A DNA stretch of 37,676 bases. Source: Chloroflexota bacterium. Its GTDB lineage: Bacteria > Chloroflexota > Anaerolineae > Caldilineales > Caldilineaceae. Location of the stretch: positions 1 through 37,676 of the forward strand of contig QEUW01000080.1 in the NCBI GenBank assembly GCA_003577005.1, given 5' to 3'. The notes below the pieces were generated by a model. It was not told the origin of the DNA. It was given only the letters and a program-made list of their open reading frames with translations, and did not search any database. Positions 34,026 through 37,676 of the stretch are shown here, one piece after another. A program made the translations under genes and the position numbers. How positions within the stretch are numbered: the stretch's first letter is position 1; the number at the start of each line of letters is the position of its first letter.

Positions 34026-35663
34026 ATGAAAGTTGTTGACGCCATCGCCCATATTCTCAAAGCCGAGGGGGTCGAATATCTCTTCGCCTACCCCGTCAAC
34101 CACATTATCGAGGCGGCGGCTAAGCTCGACATCCGCACCATTATCGTGCGCCAGGAGCGGATCGGTCTACATATGGCCGATGCGTTGGGCCGGCTCACAT
34201 CGGGGCAGAAGATCGGCGTCTTCTGTATGCAGAGCGGGCCCGGGGCTGAGAATGCCTTTGGCGGTGTGGCGCAGGCCTATGGCGAATCGGCGCCGATTGT
34301 GGTTTTGCCCGGTGGCTATGCGCGCAACCTGACCAATGTGCCCCCCAATTTCAACTCGTTTCTCAACTTCCAGCATGTGACCAAGTCGTGCGAACAGGTG
34401 GTGTTGCCCCAAGCCGTGCCCGATGCGCTACGCCGCGCCTTTACTGCCGTGCGCAACGGGCGCCCACGCCCCGCACTGGTGGAGATCCCCGGCGACATGA
34501 TGAACGAGGAGGTGCCGGAGCCGCTCGACTATCGACCGGTCCCATCCGTCCGTTACGGCCCCGACCCGGCGGATGTGCGCAAAGCGGCGCAGATACTCGT
34601 TGCCGCCGAGCGACCGGTCATCTATACCGGTCAAGGGGTCCACTATGCCCAGGCGTGGGAGGCATTGCGGGCGCTGGCCGAACTGCTCGAAGCGCCGGTG
34701 ACGACTTCGTTAGGTGGCAAGAGTGCCTTTCCAGAGAACCACCCGCTCTCGTTGGGTTCCGGTGGCCGTGCCTACCCCAAGACGGTGCATCACTTTCTGC
34801 ACAGCGCCGATGTCATCTTTGGCATCGGCTGTAGCTTTAGCATCAGCAGCTTTGCCGTCAAGATGCCCAAGAACAAACGTTACATCCAGGCCACGCTTGA
34901 CCCTGCCGACATCAACAAGGATGTGCCGGTGGAACACGCGCTCGTGGGCGACGCCCGGCTCACGCTGGAAGCGCTGGTGGAGGAGGTGCGTGGATTGCTG
35001 GGCGGAAAGCCGCGCGGCCGGCTGGCGCAAGTGACGGGGGAGATTCGGGAGATAAAGGAGAGTTGGCTGGCCGAGTGGATGCCCAAGTTGAACTCTAACG
35101 AGGCGCCTCTTTCCCCGTACCGTGTGCTATGGGACCTGATGCACACAGTGGATGTGGCGAACACGATCATCACGCACGACGCCGGCAGCCCGCGCGACCA
35201 GCTTTCGCCTTTCTGGGAATCCACCACGCCGCTCTCGTACATCGGTTGGGGCAAGACGACCCAGTTGGGGTACGGCCTCGGCCTGGCGATGGGCGCCAAA
35301 CTGGCCCAGCCCGACAAGCTCTGTATCAACGTCTGGGGCGACGCCGCCATCGGCTTTACCGGCATGGATTTTGAAACCGCGGTGCGCGAACGGATTCCGA
35401 TCCTCTCGGTCTTGCTCAACAATTTTTCCATGGCGATTGAGATCCCCATCATGCCCGTTTCGACCGAGAAGTATGGCGCCACTGACATCTCCGGCCATTA
35501 TGCGGACATGGCCAAGGCTTTTGGTGGTTACGGCGAACGGGTCACCACGCCGGATCAGATCGTGCCGGCCATCCGCCGCGGCATCCAGAAAACACAGGAG
35601 GGCGTACCCGCGCTGCTGGAGTTTATTACGGCCAAGGAGACGTCGGTTTCAGTCTTTGGGTAG
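34026..35663 (+). CDS. ThDP-dependent enzyme, acetolactate synthase-like
   Basis: A 545-residue three-domain thiamin diphosphate enzyme. The catalytic Glu is in V-R-Q-E-R-I-G-L-H-M (about residue 45-54), the ThDP-binding motif G-D-A-A-I-G-F through L-N-N is near 440-465, and P-G-D-M-M and S-G-P-G-A-E mark the N-terminal and middle domains. Members decarboxylate 2-keto acids or join aldehydes. The F-A-Y-P-V-N-H start is not the typical ALS. ATG 34026 follows GAGAGGGGGAG. It sits with an Ldh-type 2-hydroxy-acid dehydrogenase, so a 2-keto acid made by that enzyme is a plausible substrate. Confidence 0.88.
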   Translation: MKVVDAIAHILKAEGVEYLFAYPVNHIIEAAAKLDIRTIIVRQERIGLHMADALGRLTSGQKIGVFCMQSGPGAENAFGGVAQAYGESAPIVVLPGGYARNLTNVPPNFNSFLNFQHVTKSCEQVVLPQAVPDALRRAFTAVRNGRPRPALVEIPGDMMNEEVPEPLDYRPVPSVRYGPDPADVRKAAQILVAAERPVIYTGQGVHYAQAWEALRALAELLEAPVTTSLGGKSAFPENHPLSLGSGGRAYPKTVHHFLHSADVIFGIGCSFSISSFAVKMPKNKRYIQATLDPADINKDVPVEHALVGDARLTLEALVEEVRGLLGGKPRGRLAQVTGEIREIKESWLAEWMPKLNSNEAPLSPYRVLWDLMHTVDVANTIITHDAGSPRDQLSPFWESTTPLSYIGWGKTTQLGYGLGLAMGAKLAQPDKLCINVWGDAAIGFTGMDFETAVRERIPILSVLLNNFSMAIEIPIMPVSTEKYGATDISGHYADMAKAFGGYGERVTTPDQIVPAIRRGIQKTQEGVPALLEFITAKETSVSVFG

Positions 35664-35679
35664 GGCGAGAAAGTCTGTG

Positions 35680-35770
35680 AGAACTGCGGATTCTCGCTGT
35701 ACGAGCAAAGATCCGTGTCTTTCTGTCGATCCGCGGTTCTTGGATGCACTTTTGAGATGTCCTGCCTGGC
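35680..35770. repeat. Second, shorter copy of the 31791-31901 repeat
   Basis: AGAACTGCGGAT (35680-35691) pairs with ATCCGCGGTTCT (35730-35741) with one mismatch, and the right flank, T-T-G-G-A-T-G-C-A-C-T-T-T-T-G, matches that at 31871-31886. The remaining 35771-36047 stretch holds the promoter and no gene. Confidence 0.75.
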
Positions 35771-35874
35771 GTACGGGTGCATCCGAGATTTTAGGATGAC
35801 CAGTATAGAGCAAGATGGCATCTTGCCCTACATTCCCTAAATCCTGGACGCACCCAGTGTAGAACGGAGGTCGG

Positions 35875-35904
35875 TTGACAGGGCGTCTGCCACGATGCTA
35901 CAAT
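35875..35904 (+). promoter_or_regulatory. Near-consensus promoter for the second sugar-binding protein
   Basis: TTGACA (35875-35880) and TACAAT (35899-35904) with an 18-base spacer is the best sigma-70-type promoter in the window. It leaves a leader of about 135 bases before the start at 36048. Confidence 0.7.
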
Positions 35905-36047
35905 TTCGCCTGCAGGTGGTCTGACTATCCTGTTGCCCCAAGGTTTCGATGTGAACTTTTTAGGCTGTCCAACCACAAGCGCCGGATATGCTCCAGACGA
36001 TTGTGAATTGTCATGTGTTTTGTTATCAGTAATGGAGGAAAGGGCAG

Positions 36048-37394
36048 ATGAATCCCAACCGGTTTGATATGAGTCGCCGCCAGTTTCTCAGACTGACCGG
36101 CGGCGTCGCCGGCATCGCAGCGTTGGCCGCCTGCGCCCCGCCGGCAGCCGCACCGTCGGGCGCTGGTGGCGCGGCTCCCGCCGCCGAACAAAAGGAGGTG
36201 ATCTTCTGGGGCCACGACCAGCATCCCATCGATCTGGCCGCCGAAGGCTTTGTCGAGAAGTATCCTGACATTGCCTGGGTCTCTCCCCATCCGGCGGACC
36301 GCGTCGAGAAGATCGTCGCCGCCATGGCCGCCGGCAGCGGCGCGCCCGACCTCTTTTGGGCCGAGGCCACCGACGCCCAGGACTGGGGCTGCAACGAGTT
36401 GCTCACCGATCTGAGCGACGAACTCAGACCGGAGCTCGACCAATATCACCCTGCCAAAGTGGCCGAGACCTTTATCGCCAAGACGGGCAAACATGTCGGC
36501 TGGCCCGGCGATATCAGCGTGAGCGGCTGGTATTACCGCGAGGACAAACTGGCCGAAGCCGGCTATGGCGACCTCGACCCCAACACGCTCGACTGGCCGG
36601 ACTTTTTGGCTCTGGCGGCCGACCTCAAGGAGCAGGGCATGTACAGCTTCTGTTTCCCGGCGGACGGTTGGAGCGCGCTCTTTATGTTTGCGCTGCACCA
36701 ACTCGGCGGCTCGGCTGTCAGCCAGGATGGCCAGACCATGACCGTGGGGGACGAAAAAGGCATCGCCGCTATGCAGATCGTCAAGAATCTGTGGGATTCG
36801 GGCGGCGGTCTGGATGTGGGCTGGTGGAGCCCGCCCTACTGGGCCGCACTCAAGGACGGTGAACTGGTGGGCGACTTTGCTGCAGCCTGGGCCAAGGGCT
36901 TCTGGGAGGCCAATCTGCAGGATGCCGAAGATACCAGCGCCTTTGGTAACTGGCGCCTTGCCAAGTTCCCCGGCGGCGATGGCATCCAGCACCGCACCGG
37001 CATCTGGGGTGGTGCGCAACTGGTGTCGCCCAAGTCAGCCAAGAACACGGACAACGCCATCCTCTTTATGAAGTACGCTCTGGGCAGCGTCGAGGGCGCG
37101 GCGCGCTGCGGGGCCTGGGGTATCATCCCGGCCTATCGCCCTTATCTGGAATCGGAGGAATTCCTCAGCCAGCGCTCGCCGGTCTTTGGCGACTGGGAGT
37201 TCTGCCAGTTCTGGGCGGATCAAGAGAAGGAACTGTCGCCGACGTTCTTCCGCCCGGCGGGTTGGGGTGCGGTGAATACGATTATTGGTCGTGAAATGGT
37301 GCCGATTCTCCTTGATGAGTACTCGGTGGAGGACGGCATGGCGCGCATTGTGGAGATCGCCACGCCTGACTTCGAGCGGACGCGCTGCGTGTAG
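36048..37394 (+). CDS. Extracellular sugar-binding lipoprotein
   Basis: A 448-residue family 1 extracellular solute-binding protein. It has a twin-arginine motif S-R-R-Q-F-L (9-14), a hydrophobic stretch, the lipobox L-A-A-C with C29, and a Pro/Ala/Gly linker, followed by the bilobed sugar-binding fold (E-V-I-F-W-G-H-D-Q-H near 51). It should be Tat-exported and lipid-anchored. Promoter at 35875 and ribosome site GGAGGAAAGG are clear. No permease gene follows inside the window; the next coding frame is a small DNA-binding type. The partner permeases may lie beyond the end. Confidence 0.92.
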   Translation: MNPNRFDMSRRQFLRLTGGVAGIAALAACAPPAAAPSGAGGAAPAAEQKEVIFWGHDQHPIDLAAEGFVEKYPDIAWVSPHPADRVEKIVAAMAAGSGAPDLFWAEATDAQDWGCNELLTDLSDELRPELDQYHPAKVAETFIAKTGKHVGWPGDISVSGWYYREDKLAEAGYGDLDPNTLDWPDFLALAADLKEQGMYSFCFPADGWSALFMFALHQLGGSAVSQDGQTMTVGDEKGIAAMQIVKNLWDSGGGLDVGWWSPPYWAALKDGELVGDFAAAWAKGFWEANLQDAEDTSAFGNWRLAKFPGGDGIQHRTGIWGGAQLVSPKSAKNTDNAILFMKYALGSVEGAARCGAWGIIPAYRPYLESEEFLSQRSPVFGDWEFCQFWADQEKELSPTFFRPAGWGAVNTIIGREMVPILLDEYSVEDGMARIVEIATPDFERTRCV

Positions 37395-37402
37395 AAAAAA
37401 AG

Positions 37403-37478
37403 CGGACACAGAGAACGCAGAGAAGGCGCGGGGAGCACAGGGAGAGTTTGAGCCTCTGTCTCTCTGTGTTCTCTGGGG
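37403..37478. repeat. CACAGAG-type foldback after the sugar-binding protein
   Basis: CACAGAGAACGCAGAG (about 37406-37421) can pair imperfectly with CTCTGTGTTCTCTG (about 37461-37474). Same word family as 11129-11239. Likely a terminator-like palindromic repeat. Confidence 0.6.
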
Positions 37479-37497
37479 ACAGCGGGAGAAGGACTCC

Positions 37498-37676
37498 ATG
37501 ATGCAGGTCTCACTACCTGAGCAGACTGCGGAAAAATTGCAACAGGCAGCCGCCAGCCGCGGCATGGATGCAACACAATTGTTGGTTCAGTTGGTGGAGG
37601 AGTATCTGGCTGACCAAGCGCCACCAGAGCGCCGGCCGGAAAGTCCCGCACAGGCCGAACAGCAGCGAAAAATTGA
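37498..37676 (+). CDS. Start of a ribbon-helix-helix-like small protein (cut by window end)
   Basis: Two ATG codons (37498, 37501) follow AGAAGGA. The frame stays open to the window end over 59 codons: M-M-Q-V-S-L-P-E-Q-T-A-E-K-L-Q-Q-A-A then S-R-G-M-D-A-T-Q-L-L-V-Q-L-V-E-E-Y-L. A beta strand followed by two helices with G-M between is the ribbon-helix-helix pattern of antitoxins and CopG-type repressors. A Pro/Arg/Gln-rich tail follows. A toxin gene could come next, but that lies outside. Confidence 0.6.
   Translation, partial: MMQVSLPEQTAEKLQQAAASRGMDATQLLVQLVEEYLADQAPPERRPESPAQAEQQRKI

Overview
The window is a typical high-GC gene-dense chromosome segment that I would place in the Chloroflexota, most likely a Caldilinea/Anaerolineae-type filamentous heterotroph. 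The reasons are inferential: the many carbohydrate ABC-transporter, Gfo/Idh/MocA, PhyH and cupin genes, Tat-type solute-binding lipoproteins (twin Arg plus LAAC lipobox), STAND/AAA-winged-helix regulators, and a large number of palindromic intergenic repeats. No rRNA, tRNA, CRISPR array, transposase or phage gene was recognised.

Layout. 1-389: end of xisH and complete xisI. 416-2421: M24 peptidase (-) divergent from a cupin (+). 2503-8430: a minus-strand catabolic operon read gntR/FadR -> PhyH dioxygenase -> esterase -> solute-binding protein -> two permeases; a second PhyH gene and an M81 (MlrC-like) peptidase run divergently to 11127, and an inverted repeat that could be the GntR operator lies in the divergent region. 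11239-14862: a sugar-1-phosphate operon galT -> inositol-phosphatase-like -> ARA1/galactokinase-like GHMP kinase. 14993-15340: a cysteine-less DksA/TraR protein. 15555-15816: a palindromic insertion that truncates a small coding remnant. 15813-20729: a signalling island with an AAA ATPase/winged-helix regulator divergent from a 55-codon secreted Cys/Gly peptide, followed by a TPR protein and a NB-ARC STAND ATPase with its own helix-turn-helix. 20892-22520: DJ-1-like protein and UDP-glucuronate decarboxylase-like epimerase, convergent around a terminator. 22521-23240: a long leader with an orphan terminator, alternative pairing and a palindrome ahead of a 68-codon gene. 23371-25494: alpha/beta hydrolase and a degenerate Lgt-like membrane protein. 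25686-30116: Gfo/Idh/MocA oxidoreductase, acid-sugar dehydratase, PPOX-fold protein, DHA2 exporter. 30251-31735: IMP dehydrogenase-like protein with an unusual flap. 31980-35663: Ldh-family oxidoreductase, cupin, Nudix hydrolase, ThDP enzyme. 36048-37394: second sugar-binding lipoprotein behind a near-consensus promoter, then the start of a ribbon-helix-helix-like gene cut by the window end.

How it fits together. Most genes serve uptake and breakdown of sugars, sugar acids or related small molecules. The part most likely to hold something undescribed is 15813-20729. There a PhoB-type winged helix fused to a degenerate P-loop ATPase faces a tiny exported peptide across a region holding three CTCARCAAR repeats spaced 11 and 21 bp, the helical phasing typical of PhoB/OmpR-family sites. 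Next to them lies a split STAND ATPase/TPR pair. Whether this is peptide signalling, stress sensing or defence cannot be settled from sequence alone.
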